Shown in pieces: positions 1 to 8,690 of a stretch of 64,000 bases of DNA; the first letter of the stretch is position 1; every line of letters starts with the position of its first letter. The translations under genes and the position numbers were made by a program. Origin of the DNA: Klebsiella huaxiensis. GTDB taxonomy: Bacteria; Pseudomonadota; Gammaproteobacteria; Enterobacterales; Enterobacteriaceae. The stretch lies in the NCBI RefSeq assembly GCF_003261575.2, contig NZ_CP036175.1, positions 372,001-436,000 of the forward strand, written 5' to 3'. The notes beneath the pieces are model-generated. The model did not search any database. It saw only the letters and a list, made by a program, of their open reading frames with translations, and was not told the DNA's origin.

Positions 1-360
1 GGCTAGCTGTTCTGGTTTTGTTAGCGACAGCAGGTGGCGCATCGGTTCACGCAAAATCTCACGCACCGTTTTCCGCGGATTTACCGCGCTGATGGAGTCC
101 TGAAACACCATCTGAATATCCCGGCGAAATGCTTTTTGTTTGCTGCGATTGAGGTGGGCGAGCGGCTCGCCGCGCCAGCTGACGCTGCCCTCGGTGGGTG
201 ATTCCAGCCCAACCAGCAGGCGCGCCAGCGTGCTTTTTCCACAGCCGCTACGTCCCAGCAGGGCGACGGTTTCGCCGTTTTTCAGCGCTAAAGAAACCTC
301 TTTTAGCACCGGTAAGTTTGCGTATCGGTGTGAGAGCGTAGAGACGCTAAGTAATGTCAT
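1..360 (-). CDS. nikE: Nickel ABC transporter ATPase NikE, partial (C-terminus beyond window)
   Basis: The first 120 codons of NikE are present and the rest lies left of base 1. The start ATG (complement of 358-360) overlaps the nikD stop as ATGA, so the two are translationally coupled. The Walker A motif GRSGCGKST lies at about residues 37-45 and the Q-loop VFQDS at about 84-88. NikE is one of two ATPases driving the NikABCDE nickel importer at the inner membrane; it belongs to the oligopeptide/nickel subfamily. The signature and Walker B regions are not visible. In E. coli nikR follows nikE, so a repressor gene is expected just off the left edge, but that is inference. Confidence 0.93.
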   Translation of the reverse strand, partial: MTLLSVSTLSHRYANLPVLKEVSLALKNGETVALLGRSGCGKSTLARLLVGLESPTEGSVSWRGEPLAHLNRSKQKAFRRDIQMVFQDSISAVNPRKTVREILREPMRHLLSLTKPEQLA

Positions 361-1121
361 AAGGCCATCTCCAGCCCATACAGGGCGAGATGTGCGGCAA
401 CCAGATTGCGGGTGATGGGGTGCTGTGGCGCGTTGAAGATGGTTTCGACATTCCCCTGTTCCACGATCTTGCCGTTATCCATCACCGCTACGTCGTCCGC
501 CAGCCGCGCGACGACGCCCATATCGTGAGTGACCAGCAGCATTCCAGGTGCACGGCTGCGCATTATGCTCTCCAGCAGATCGAGAATGCACGCCTGGGCA
601 ACGACGTCGAGATCGGTGGTCGGCTCATCGGCGATGATAAACGGCGCATCGCACAACAGCGCCATCGCAATCATCATCCGCTGCAGCATGCCGCCGCTCA
701 TCTCGAAGGGATAAAGCTTCAGCACGCGCTCAGCCTGATCCAGCCCCACGGACTCTAACGCACTGATAAGCGTAGCGTCATCTGATGGTTTGCCTAATGC
801 CCGGCAGGTTTCCCGCGCGTGAGCTGCCATTGTATGCAGCGGATTAAAAGCGCTGCGCGGGTTTTGCATAATGGTGGCGATTTTCACACCACGCAGTTCG
901 CTGGGTGAAATGGGTTTGCCATCCGCAAGGATTGTCCCTGCGGTTTGCCGTATGCCAGAGGGAAGAATGCCCAGTGCCGCCGCGCAGGTCAGGGACTTTC
1001 CGCTGCCGCTACCGCCGACCAGCGCCAGCACGCTCCCGCGTTTAAGCGTCAAAGAGACGCCATGCACCAGCGGACGTTCGGCCCGTAAGGTGATGTTTTG
1101 TAGTTCAATCTGTTGCGGCAT
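357..1121 (-). CDS. nikD: Nickel ABC transporter ATPase NikD
   Basis: This 254-residue protein is a complete ABC ATPase: Walker A GGSGSGKS near residue 36, signature MSGGMLQR near 140, Walker [12 protein letters not shown] near 160 and the H-loop LLVTHDMG near 195. The length matches E. coli NikD. It pairs with NikE to power nickel uptake through NikBC. Its ATG shares one base with the nikC stop (TGATG) and its own stop overlaps nikE by four bases, so the whole operon is tightly coupled. Dipeptide and oligopeptide transporters have the same fold, but the gene order A-B-C-D-E and the near-identity of NikA to its E. coli form settle the call. Confidence 0.95.
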   Translation of the reverse strand: MPQQIELQNITLRAERPLVHGVSLTLKRGSVLALVGGSGSGKSLTCAAALGILPSGIRQTAGTILADGKPISPSELRGVKIATIMQNPRSAFNPLHTMAAHARETCRALGKPSDDATLISALESVGLDQAERVLKLYPFEMSGGMLQRMMIAMALLCDAPFIIADEPTTDLDVVAQACILDLLESIMRSRAPGMLLVTHDMGVVARLADDVAVMDNGKIVEQGNVETIFNAPQHPITRNLVAAHLALYGLEMAL

Positions 1122-1954
1122 CAGTGGACATGCTCCGTTTCCAGATGGGGGTCGAGATGATCGCGCAGTGCATCACCCACCATATTGAAGGCCATCACGC
1201 TGATAAACAGCGCCAGCCCCGGCCAGAACATTTGCAGCGGCTGGGTCCAGATGTACTGACGGGCGTCGTTAATCATCACCCCCCATTCTGCGGTGGGCGC
1301 GGTCACGCCAAGGCCGAGGAACGACATCCCGGCGACGTGCAGCATCATATGACCGATATCCAGGGTCGCCAGTACCAGCAGCGATGGGATCACCGCTCCG
1401 GCCAGATGGTCGATAAATACCCGAACATGACCCGCGCCGGAAAGCCGTGAGGCAAGCACAAATTCGCGCTGGCGTAGCGAGATAGTCAGGCTGCGTACCA
1501 TCCGCGCATACCACGCCCAGTGCGACAGGGCGATGGCGATAATGACGTTGGTCAGCCCGGTACCCAGAACGCCGACCATAAAAAAGGAGAGGATCGAGGT
1601 CGGGAAGGTCATAAACATATCTGCGATACGCATGGTGACCTGATCGACACGGCCGCCAATCAGCCCCGCGCTTCCGCCGACGATCAGCCCTAGCGCCAGA
1701 ACTAACAGCAAACAGGCCATCACCGAACCGAGCGACACGCGGGTTGCCGCCAGCAGGCGCGAGAAAATATCGCGCCCCAGATGGTCGGTACCCAGCCAGT
1801 GTTGGCTGTCAGGTGACAGCAGGCGCGAAGGTAAATTAATCGCCTGCGGGTCGTACGGTAGCCACCACTGGCTGGTAAGCGCAATCACCGCCAGCAGGGC
1901 AATCACGATTAAAGAGAGGCGGACGGACCCGCGTGAAGAGAAGAAAAAGTTCAC
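1121..1954 (-). CDS. nikC: Nickel ABC transporter permease NikC
   Basis: A 277-residue inner-membrane permease of the DppC/OppC type. An N-terminal membrane segment (about residues 11-30) is followed by the family motif [15 protein letters not shown] and by several further hydrophobic helices. The cytoplasmic EAA-like loop that contacts the ATPases ([15 protein letters not shown]) lies near residues 155-175. It forms the heterodimeric channel with NikB. The start overlaps the nikB stop by four bases and the stop overlaps nikD by one. Length and motifs agree with E. coli NikC. Confidence 0.95.
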   Translation of the reverse strand: MNFFFSSRGSVRLSLIVIALLAVIALTSQWWLPYDPQAINLPSRLLSPDSQHWLGTDHLGRDIFSRLLAATRVSLGSVMACLLLVLALGLIVGGSAGLIGGRVDQVTMRIADMFMTFPTSILSFFMVGVLGTGLTNVIIAIALSHWAWYARMVRSLTISLRQREFVLASRLSGAGHVRVFIDHLAGAVIPSLLVLATLDIGHMMLHVAGMSFLGLGVTAPTAEWGVMINDARQYIWTQPLQMFWPGLALFISVMAFNMVGDALRDHLDPHLETEHVH

Positions 1955-2895
1955 GAGTGCGCTCCTTCATGGCGGCGAATGCGCGGATCCAGCGCGGCGT
2001 TCAGCAAGTCAACAATCAGGTTACAGACCACAAAAACGGTAACCATCATCAGCGTAAAACACTGAATGACCGGGTAGTCGCGGTTAAAAATCGCCGAGAC
2101 GGCGTAGCGACCGACGCCCGGCCAGGCAAAGATATTCTCGATGATCATGGTGCCACCAATCAGCTCGCCGATATGCATTCCGACGGCAGTGATCATCGGC
2201 AGCGAGGCGTTACGTAGAATATGACGGCGCTCGGTTTGCTTATCGTTGAGGCCGCGCAGCCGCGCCCAGGTCACATGACGCTGTCCGGCGACCTCCAGCA
2301 TACTGGCGCGCAGCAGGCGGGCGTTAATCGCCAGCGACATAAAGGCTATCGATACCGCAGGCAGAATGATGTGTTGCCAGCCGCCGTAGCCCATGGCAGG
2401 CAGCCATTGCAGGTAAACGGAGAAGAACATTACCAGCAGAAAGGCGAGCCAGAAGTTGGGCATTGAGACGCCGAGGAAAGCGATAACCCGCACAACAAAA
2501 TCCGGCAGACGATCGCGGTGGCGCGCCGCCCAGATGCCGAGCGGTACGGAGGTGAGCAGGATCAGTATCAGCGCCGCGCCCGCCAGCTCCAGCGTGGCAG
2601 GAAGGAAGGTCAGCATATCCTCCAGTACCGGACGCTGAGTCGCGAACGAGATGCCAAAATCCAGGTGCAGCGCCTTCCACAGCCAGGCGCCGTACTGCAC
2701 GATAAGCGGCTGATCCAGACCCAGCATCACCCGCGTGGATGCGACCATCTCCGGCGTCGGCGGCAGGTTCGACAGGCGCAAATAGTCGAGCGCCGGGTCG
2801 CCGGTCCCCAGGCGCAGCATTAAAAAGATAATCACCGAGGCGGCGAAAATCATCGGAATCAGCAGCGCCATGCGCCGCAACGCGTAACGCAACAT
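1951..2895 (-). CDS. nikB: Nickel ABC transporter permease NikB
   Basis: A 314-residue DppB/OppB-type permease. The N-terminal [17 protein letters not shown] helix and the motif GDPA are characteristic; the coupling loop with [15 protein letters not shown] lies in the C-terminal half, followed by the transmembrane stretch ending [18 protein letters not shown] that closes this family. With NikC it forms the pore for nickel entering from NikA. The start codon overlaps the nikA stop (TGATG). There is no separate promoter room, so it depends on the nikA promoter. Confidence 0.95.
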   Translation of the reverse strand: MLRYALRRMALLIPMIFAASVIIFLMLRLGTGDPALDYLRLSNLPPTPEMVASTRVMLGLDQPLIVQYGAWLWKALHLDFGISFATQRPVLEDMLTFLPATLELAGAALILILLTSVPLGIWAARHRDRLPDFVVRVIAFLGVSMPNFWLAFLLVMFFSVYLQWLPAMGYGGWQHIILPAVSIAFMSLAINARLLRASMLEVAGQRHVTWARLRGLNDKQTERRHILRNASLPMITAVGMHIGELIGGTMIIENIFAWPGVGRYAVSAIFNRDYPVIQCFTLMMVTVFVVCNLIVDLLNAALDPRIRRHEGAHS

Positions 2896-4463
2896 CAGGG
2901 TTTCACCGGCTTAATCTGTTCAAACGGAATTTCAGAGGCAATTGGCGCGTAGGGAATCGGGCCCAGCTCTGGTCTGGCGACCACCATCATCGAGACATAG
3001 CTGATAGGCAAATAGACGGCGTCATTGTGCAGGTGGGTCAGAATGTCGCGATACAATGCCTGACGCTGGGTTTCATCGGCGGTTTCCAGCACCTCGCTAA
3101 TCTCTTTATCAATGATCGGCTTATCAGCTAAGCCCTGCTGGGCTTGAAAATCGGCGTGCGATGGGACGCGCATCGAACTCATAAAGGCGTGCGGATCGTA
3201 CGGCGCGCCCCAGGTGCGGTTGAAAATCATGCCGAAGCGACCGTTGCGCTGGCGGGCATAAATACTGCTCTCTTCCTCGCCGACCAGCGCCACATCCACG
3301 CCAATCTGACGCATATCAGCCTGAATGATTTCCGCCATCGATTTGCTCAACGCATCGGTACCAATAAACGCCAGCTCAATACGCAGCGGCTGGCCGTTTT
3401 TCTCACGGATATTTTTACCCGCGGGCATTATCCAGCCCGCTTTTTCCAGCAATGATTTTGCCTGCTGCGGGTCGTACTGGCGCGGTTTCAAGCCAATATT
3501 CGCGTAAGGGACGGTGGGAGAAAATAGCGTATCGGCTACCTGCTGGGTGCCGTATAGGGCGTTATCGATAAGCGATTTTTTATTTACCGCGTAGTTCAGC
3601 GCTTCGCGTACCGCCAGCTCGTTGGTGGGAGCCTTTGCGGAGTTCAGCGCCAGCATGACCGTTTCAATCGGCTGCGAAAGCTGGGTTCGGTAAGCGGGGT
3701 TATGGCTGAAGCGGGCGAAGGTGTCGAGCGGCAGCAGCCCTTCGTTGCCATACAACAGGTCGATATCGCCGGTTTCAAACGCCACCGCACGGGTGGTCGG
3801 GTCCGGGATCACCTTGACGGTAATCTTTTGAATCTGCGGTTTTTCGCCCCAGTAACGGTCGTTACGTACCAGCACGTCGAACTGATTGAGCTTTGACTCT
3901 TGCAGCACCCACGGGCCGGTGCCGATCGGCGCTTTAATGCCGTGCAGGGTCTCGTTGTCTTTAAACTGCGAGGGGGCGATAAAGCGGAAAGGGCGCGGCA
4001 GCGCCAGCTCCTGCAGAAATGGGTAATACGCGCTTTTCAGGGTAATTTGCAGCTTGTTTTTGCTGAGTGCCTTGACGTCGACTATCTGATTGACCAACTC
4101 CAGCCAGGCGTGGCGCTGACGGTTATCCAGCACCGCGCGAAAGTTCTCTGCCGCAGCAACGGCGTCAAAGGCTTCGCCGTTCGAGAATTGCACATCGTCG
4201 CGCAGGGTGAAGGTCCATATTTTGCCGTCCGCCGAATGAGTCCAGCTTTTTGCCAGCCACGGGGTAACCGAACCATCCGCCTGATACTTCACCAGCGGTT
4301 CATAAACCATGCTCTGGGCGAACATCTGGTTGGGCGTATAGAGGTGCGGATTGAGCGGCCCGACGTTGACCGGCCAGGCGGTGGTGATTTCGTTGGGGGC
4401 GGCATTGGCCAGCAAAGGTGCGCAGGCAATTAGCGCCAGCAGGGTGGTGCGGATAATAGACAA
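2895..4463 (-). CDS. nikA: Periplasmic nickel-binding protein NikA
   Basis: A 522-residue SBP family 5 protein with a signal peptide ([21 protein letters not shown], cleaved before APNEIT). It captures a nickel chelate in the periplasm and delivers it to NikBC; in E. coli it also serves nickel chemotaxis through Tar. The binding segment [10 protein letters not shown] followed by VPSHADF is present. By the E. coli mature numbering this keeps Trp398, Tyr402 and the metal ligand His416. The protein follows E. coli NikA almost residue for residue in the parts I can recall. It is the first gene of nikABCDE. A NikR operator lies 21 bp upstream of the ATG, so nickel-dependent repression is expected, with supply needed for anaerobic [NiFe]-hydrogenase and, in Klebsiella, urease. 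Confidence 0.96.
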   Translation of the reverse strand: MSIIRTTLLALIACAPLLANAAPNEITTAWPVNVGPLNPHLYTPNQMFAQSMVYEPLVKYQADGSVTPWLAKSWTHSADGKIWTFTLRDDVQFSNGEAFDAVAAAENFRAVLDNRQRHAWLELVNQIVDVKALSKNKLQITLKSAYYPFLQELALPRPFRFIAPSQFKDNETLHGIKAPIGTGPWVLQESKLNQFDVLVRNDRYWGEKPQIQKITVKVIPDPTTRAVAFETGDIDLLYGNEGLLPLDTFARFSHNPAYRTQLSQPIETVMLALNSAKAPTNELAVREALNYAVNKKSLIDNALYGTQQVADTLFSPTVPYANIGLKPRQYDPQQAKSLLEKAGWIMPAGKNIREKNGQPLRIELAFIGTDALSKSMAEIIQADMRQIGVDVALVGEEESSIYARQRNGRFGMIFNRTWGAPYDPHAFMSSMRVPSHADFQAQQGLADKPIIDKEISEVLETADETQRQALYRDILTHLHNDAVYLPISYVSMMVVARPELGPIPYAPIASEIPFEQIKPVKP

Positions 4464-4483
4464 GGCTTTAGTCTCAGCGACAG

Positions 4484-4519
4484 GAAAGTATGACGATTTT
4501 AAGGATTCATCATACTTTC
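4484..4519 (-). promoter_or_regulatory. NikR operator in front of nikA
   Basis: The classical NikR signature GTATGA-N16-TCATAC is at 4488-4515. Here the dyad is longer: 10-bp perfect arms GAAAGTATGA (4484-4493) and TCATACTTTC (4510-4519). On the minus strand an FNR half-site TTGAT (4536-4532) lies just upstream of the operator, as expected for an FNR-activated, NikR-repressed nik promoter; the second FNR half is poor. A further half-site, GAAAGTATAA, is at 4547-4556. The arrangement is direct sequence evidence; the regulator assignment rests on the E. coli paradigm. Confidence 0.88.
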
Positions 4520-4620
4520 AGCGTAAGCTGGATCAATATTGGGCCTGAAAGTATAAGAAAAAAGTATATATTTTTGACGGTATGAAATAGAGAACAAGCC
4601 TGCCGCAGTTCCGGCACATC

Positions 4621-4690
4621 TCCCGGAGGCGGCGCTTGACGCGCCTGTCCGGGCTACCGGCCCGGAGACGGCGGTGAACCCGTAGCCGGG
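4621..4690. repeat. REP/BIME-like palindromic repeat
   Basis: A GC-rich imperfect palindrome built from CCCGGAGGCGGCGC ... GCGCCTGTCCGGGCTAC, followed by an inverted, degenerate partner ending GTAGCCGGG. It is related to elements at 13964, 33987 and 47697 in this window. It sits directly after the LysR stop codon and upstream of the nik promoter, the usual extragenic setting of enterobacterial REP units, where it can act as a 3'-end or attenuation structure. Confidence 0.8.
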
Positions 4691-4701
4691 TAATAAGCCC
4701 A

Positions 4702-5562
4702 TCAGGGCGTTCTGAACAGATCGAGCAGCGTGGCGACCTGCTCATCAATCGGCGTTAAATCACGCTTAACGATCAGGTGCAGCGGCGTAGCCCGCCGTGC
4801 GCCGTGGCCCAGCGGCAGCGCTTTCAGCACCCCCTGTTTGAGCTGTGAACGAATGCGCTCTTCCGGTAGCCAGCCAAAACCGACCTGATACAGCACTGCA
4901 TCAATGGCGGCATCAATAGTGGAGAACGTCCACGCGTCGCGGGCGGATTGCGGGTCGTTGCTGCGGTCAGCGATGCGCACCAGCGGCCAGGGGGCCAGCG
5001 TATTATCATCCAGCGGCCCCTCGAATGCCGAAAGCGGGTGATCGCGATGGGCGACGGCGACAAAATCAATATTCATCAGCCACTCTCCGCGCCCGGTAAT
5101 ATCCTGACGGCGGGTCAGCACCATCACATCGGCCTCGGTGCGGGCAGGGTGTTCTTCCTCAAGGTTTTCCAGCACTTCGGTCAGCCTCACCTGGGTTTGC
5201 GGATAGTGTTGCTGAAACTGACGCAGAATGGCGAATAGCCGATCGCGGGGGAAAATGCTGTCGACCACCAGGTCCAGCCGGGTCCGCGCGCCGTCGCGCA
5301 GGGTCGCGGCATGGGTTTCAACATAAGAAAAGGCCTTCAAAAGCGGCTTGACCTGGCCGAGCAGCAGCTCGCCCGCTGGGGTCAGCACCGCACGACGACC
5401 TGATGGCGTGAGCAGCGTGACGCCCAGACGCTCCTGCAACAGCGCAAGGTTATAGCTCACCGAAGACTGGCTGCGATGGGTCTCTTCCGCCGCCTTCGCA
5501 AAGCTACCCAGCTCAACAACTTTTTCCAGTAGCGCCCATTGCTCGAGGGTGGTCTTGTGCAT
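4702..5562 (-). CDS. LysR-family regulator, probable regulator of padC
   Basis: A 286-residue LysR-type transcriptional regulator. The winged helix-turn-helix occupies residues 1-60 (LGSFAKAAEETHRSQSSVSYNLALLQERLGV), followed by the linker helix and a periplasmic-binding-protein-like effector domain from about residue 90. It is transcribed divergently from the phenolic acid decarboxylase gene, with about 100 bp between starts containing repeated TGGAT/ATCCA motifs. That is the standard layout of a LysR regulator and its target, so control of padC by hydroxycinnamates is the likely role. This is inference from position; the effector cannot be read from the sequence. Confidence 0.88.
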   Translation of the reverse strand: MHKTTLEQWALLEKVVELGSFAKAAEETHRSQSSVSYNLALLQERLGVTLLTPSGRRAVLTPAGELLLGQVKPLLKAFSYVETHAATLRDGARTRLDLVVDSIFPRDRLFAILRQFQQHYPQTQVRLTEVLENLEEEHPARTEADVMVLTRRQDITGRGEWLMNIDFVAVAHRDHPLSAFEGPLDDNTLAPWPLVRIADRSNDPQSARDAWTFSTIDAAIDAVLYQVGFGWLPEERIRSQLKQGVLKALPLGHGARRATPLHLIVKRDLTPIDEQVATLLDLFRTP

Positions 5563-5570
5563 AATTAATC

Positions 5571-5621
5571 TAAAAAATGGATGAATTTAATCCAAACATA
5601 GCGTTATTTATCCATTTTTTA
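5571..5621. promoter_or_regulatory. Dyad operator region between lysR and padC
   Basis: Two perfect 12-bp inverted arms, TAAAAAATGGAT (5571-5582) and ATCCATTTTTTA (5610-5621), are separated by 27 bp. A nested dyad TGGAT-N7-ATCCA lies at 5578-5594. Repeated ATCCA/TGGAT half-sites in a divergent LysR intergenic region are the likely binding sites of the adjacent regulator. The right arm lies about 42 bp before the padC start. Confidence 0.6.
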
Positions 5622-5662
5622 AAGCAGTATGCTTGTTCTCAACAAATAGAGGAGAACAAATT

Positions 5663-6166
5663 ATGAGTACTTTCGACAAACATGACCTCAGCGGTTTTAT
5701 CGGCAAACATCTGGTTTATACCTACGATAATGGCTGGAACTACGAGATTTACGTTAAAAACAGCACGACTCTGGATTATCGAATTCATAGTGGGATCGTG
5801 GCGAATCGTTGGGTAAAAGATCAGCAGGCATACATTGTTCGCGTAGGTGAAAGCATTTATAAAATTTCCTGGACTGAACCGACCGGCACAGACGTGAGCC
5901 TGATTGTTAATCTCGGCGATAAACTGTTCCATGGCACCATCTTTTTCCCGCGCTGGGTCATTAATCATCCGGAAAAAACCGTCTGCTTCCAGAACGATCA
6001 TATCCCGCTGATGGTGTCTTACCGCGAAGCCGGTCCAGCTTATCCAACAGAAGTGATCGATGAGTTTGCCACTATCACCTTTGTTCGCGATTGCGGCGCG
6101 GATAATAACGAAGTGATTAATTGTCCGGCTAACGAATTACCTCATAACTTTCCGGCCAATCTGTAA
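5663..6166 (+). CDS. padC: Phenolic acid decarboxylase
   Basis: A 167-residue cytosolic enzyme that non-oxidatively decarboxylates ferulic, p-coumaric and caffeic acids to 4-vinylphenols, detoxifying plant hydroxycinnamates. The catalytic set known from Bacillus PadC is present: the tyrosine pair in YTY (19 and 21), Arg49 in ANRW and Glu72 in SWTEPTGTDVSL; FFPRWV and CFQNDHI are further family signatures. The start at 5663 (MSTFDKHDL) is preceded by GAGGAG at 5650-5655; an upstream in-frame ATG at 5633 has no such site. It is a single-gene unit next to a divergent LysR regulator. It is absent from E. coli K-12 at this locus but known in Klebsiella. Confidence 0.95.
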   Translation: MSTFDKHDLSGFIGKHLVYTYDNGWNYEIYVKNSTTLDYRIHSGIVANRWVKDQQAYIVRVGESIYKISWTEPTGTDVSLIVNLGDKLFHGTIFFPRWVINHPEKTVCFQNDHIPLMVSYREAGPAYPTEVIDEFATITFVRDCGADNNEVINCPANELPHNFPANL

Positions 6167-6565
6167 CGTTGCTGAAATAATTTTGTGATTCAACTGGATT
6201 TTTTATATTTCGTAGACCATGTTTAAAGATGGTTTATTGGAATTCGGTTTAATATTCGTTTACTTTTCTCCAGCGCGTTCCTGCTATTTCTCCATGAAGT
6301 GGGAACGCCAACCCTCTGTTTATCTCGATTAAAATCAATTATCTCAATGATTTTCAACGAAAAATTAATGAACATCTAATTAATATTAATTTCTTAATAT
6401 TATCCTAAGCAAACCTGTCTAAATTTAATAGCATCTAAATATCCTGTAATGAAATGCGCCATCAAACTGATTTCGCTTTCATTTTCATTTTGTTTAAGTC
6501 AGCAGGTGCAGGATATTTCTTATCGACCCCGTTCCTCGTCGGGTCATTTACAGAACAGGAAAATG
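6167..6565. promoter_or_regulatory. AT-rich intergenic region with PmrA-box-like site for arnB
   Basis: About 400 bp without a credible gene. At 6393-6409 stands CTTAAT-N5-CCTAAG, one mismatch from the PmrA consensus (C/T)TTAA(G/T)-N5-(C/T)TTAA(G/T), in the plus orientation 157 bp before the arnB ATG. A weak hairpin GCGTTCC/GGAACGC (6275-6308) follows padC but has no T-run. PmrAB control in response to low Mg, Fe or polymyxin is the expected regime of arn operons. Confidence 0.72.
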
Positions 6566-7705
6566 ATGAGCGATTTTTTGCCGTTTTCGCGCCCGTCGAT
6601 GGGCGACGCAGAGCTGGCTGCGCTGCGTGAAGTTTTGCAATCGGGCTGGATCACCACCGGGCCGAAAAATCAGGCGCTGGAAGAGGCGTTCTGTACGTTA
6701 ACTGGCAACCGCCACGCTATCGCAGTCAGTTCGGCGACCGGCGGGATGCACGTCACGCTAATGGCGATGGGAATCGGTGCGGGCGATGAAGTGATCACCC
6801 CTTCCCAAACCTGGGTTTCCACGCTGAACATGATCTGCCTGCTCGGCGCAACCCCGGTGATGATCGATGTCGATCCCGATAATCTGATGGTTACCCCTGA
6901 AGCGGTGGAAGCGGCGATCACTCCGCGTACTAAAGCGATCGTGCCCGTGCACTATGCGGGCGCGCCGGTGGATATCGACGCTATTCGCGCCATTGGCGAG
7001 CGGCACGGTATTCCGGTGATTGAAGACGCCGCCCACGCGGCAGGGACGTACTACAAAGGTCACCATGTCGGCTGGCGCGGCACCGCCATTTTCTCGTTCC
7101 ACGCGATCAAAAACATGACCTGCGCCGAAGGCGGGTTGGTGGTGACCGACGATGACGAGCTGGCGACGCGCATTCGCAGCCTGAAGTTCCATGGTCTCGG
7201 CGTTGACGCCTATGACCGTCAGACCCTGGGTCGTGCCCCGCAGGCGGAGGTGATTTCTCCGGGCTTTAAATACAATCTGGCGGATATCAACGCCGCGCTG
7301 GCCCTGGTGCAGCTGGATAAACTGGCCCACGCCAATCTGCGGCGCGCCAAAATTGCCCAACGCTACTTGAGTGAACTCGCTGATACCCCATTCAAGCCGC
7401 TGTCAGTACCCGAGTGGGAACACCAGCACGCCTGGCACCTGTTTATTATCCGCGTCGATGAGGCCACCTGCGGTATCAGCCGCGATACTCTGATGGAAAA
7501 ACTGAAAGCCATGGGTATCGGCACCGGCCTGCACTTCCGCGCGGCGCACACGCAAAAGTATTACCGCGAGCGTTTCCCTGACGTTTCATTACCGCATACG
7601 GAATGGAACAGCGCGCGCATTTGTTCCATTCCGTTGTTCCCGGATATGACCGATGACGATGTCACTCGGGTCATTGCCGCACTGCACCAGCTGTCAGGAC
7701 GTTGA
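6566..7705 (+). CDS. arnB: UDP-4-amino-4-deoxy-L-arabinose aminotransferase ArnB
   Basis: ArnB is a PLP enzyme of the DegT/DnrJ/EryC1 family that transaminates UDP-4-keto-arabinose from glutamate to give UDP-L-Ara4N. The PLP lysine is Lys182 in [15 protein letters not shown], the same position as in E. coli. The open frame extends upstream to 6449, but the family begins with [13 protein letters not shown] at 6557-6560 points to the ATG at 6566 (379 residues), with 6563 as an alternative. It heads arnBCADTEF; the stop is one base before the arnC start. Confidence 0.96.
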   Translation: MSDFLPFSRPSMGDAELAALREVLQSGWITTGPKNQALEEAFCTLTGNRHAIAVSSATGGMHVTLMAMGIGAGDEVITPSQTWVSTLNMICLLGATPVMIDVDPDNLMVTPEAVEAAITPRTKAIVPVHYAGAPVDIDAIRAIGERHGIPVIEDAAHAAGTYYKGHHVGWRGTAIFSFHAIKNMTCAEGGLVVTDDDELATRIRSLKFHGLGVDAYDRQTLGRAPQAEVISPGFKYNLADINAALALVQLDKLAHANLRRAKIAQRYLSELADTPFKPLSVPEWEHQHAWHLFIIRVDEATCGISRDTLMEKLKAMGIGTGLHFRAAHTQKYYRERFPDVSLPHTEWNSARICSIPLFPDMTDDDVTRVIAALHQLSGR

Positions 7706-7706
7706 T

Positions 7707-8690
7707 ATGTTTAGCTATCCTCCCGTGAAAAAGGTCTCGGTCGTTATTCCTGTTTATAACGAACAGGAGAGCCTACCGGAGCTTATCCGCCGCACCGATA
7801 CCGCCTGCGCGACGCTCGGACGCCAATATGAAATTCTGCTGGTCGACGACGGCAGTAGCGATGATTCGGCGCGGATGTTAACCGAAGCCGCTGAGGCCGA
7901 AGGCAGCCACGTGGTGGCGGTGTTGTTGAACCGCAACTATGGCCAACACTCGGCGATTATGGCGGGCTTCAGCCACGTCACCGGCGATCTGATCATTACC
8001 CTTGATGCCGACCTGCAAAACCCGCCGGAAGAGATCCCGCGTCTGGTGGAGAAGGCCGACGAGGGCTACGACGTAGTCGGTACCGTTCGCCAGAACCGCC
8101 AGGATACCTTTTTCCGTAAAAGCGCCTCGAAGATGATCAACCGCCTGATCCAGCGTACTACCGGTAAAGCGATGGGCGACTATGGCTGCATGCTGCGCGC
8201 CTATCGCCGCCACATTATCGATGCAATGCTCAACTGCCACGAGCGCAGTACGTTTATCCCAATTCTGGCGAATACCTTCGCCCGCCGGGCAATTGAGATC
8301 CCGGTAATGCACGCCGAGCGTGAATTTGGTGACTCCAAATACAGCTTTATGCGCCTGATTAACCTGATGTACGACCTGGTGACCTGCCTGACCACCACGC
8401 CGCTGCGTCTGTTGAGCCTGTTCGGCAGCGCCATCGCCCTGCTGGGCTTCGCCTTCGGCCTGCTGCTAGTGGTGCTGCGCCTGGTGTTTGGCCCACAGTG
8501 GGCGGCGGAAGGGGTGTTTATGCTCTTCGCGGTGTTGTTCATGTTTATCGGTGCCCAGTTTGTCGGTATGGGCCTGCTAGGGGAGTATATCGGCCGCATC
8601 TATAACGATGTTCGCGCCCGTCCCCGCTACTTTATTCAACGTGTTGTTCGCCAGCCGGAAACGGCATCTCAAGAGGAAGATCGTTCATGA
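7707..8690 (+). CDS. arnC: Undecaprenyl-phosphate Ara4FN transferase ArnC
   Basis: A 327-residue membrane-bound GT2 glycosyltransferase that moves 4-deoxy-4-formamido-L-arabinose from UDP to undecaprenyl phosphate at the inner face of the cytoplasmic membrane. The nucleotide-sugar motifs are [11 protein letters not shown] near residue 11, VDDGSSDDS near 45 and the DxD-type LDADLQNPP near 98. Two hydrophobic helices near residues 235-260 and 275-300 anchor it. The start at 7707 lies one base after arnB; the end overlaps arnA by four bases (ATGA). Confidence 0.96.
   Translation: MFSYPPVKKVSVVIPVYNEQESLPELIRRTDTACATLGRQYEILLVDDGSSDDSARMLTEAAEAEGSHVVAVLLNRNYGQHSAIMAGFSHVTGDLIITLDADLQNPPEEIPRLVEKADEGYDVVGTVRQNRQDTFFRKSASKMINRLIQRTTGKAMGDYGCMLRAYRRHIIDAMLNCHERSTFIPILANTFARRAIEIPVMHAEREFGDSKYSFMRLINLMYDLVTCLTTTPLRLLSLFGSAIALLGFAFGLLLVVLRLVFGPQWAAEGVFMLFAVLFMFIGAQFVGMGLLGEYIGRIYNDVRARPRYFIQRVVRQPETASQEEDRS

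Noticed and set aside
3210..3240. NikA reads FNRTW where I recall His in E. coli (FHRTW), at first suggestive of a lost nickel ligand
   Set aside because: Counting from WGAPY (Trp398, Tyr402) shows that the known ligand His416 is in VPSHADF, which is retained; the changed position would be about 395 and is not the metal ligand.
6449..6565. Extended N-terminus of ArnB (39 extra residues with a hydrophobic start)
   Set aside because: ArnB is cytosolic and begins at SDFLPFSRP; the extension crosses the AT-rich leader and lacks a ribosome site.
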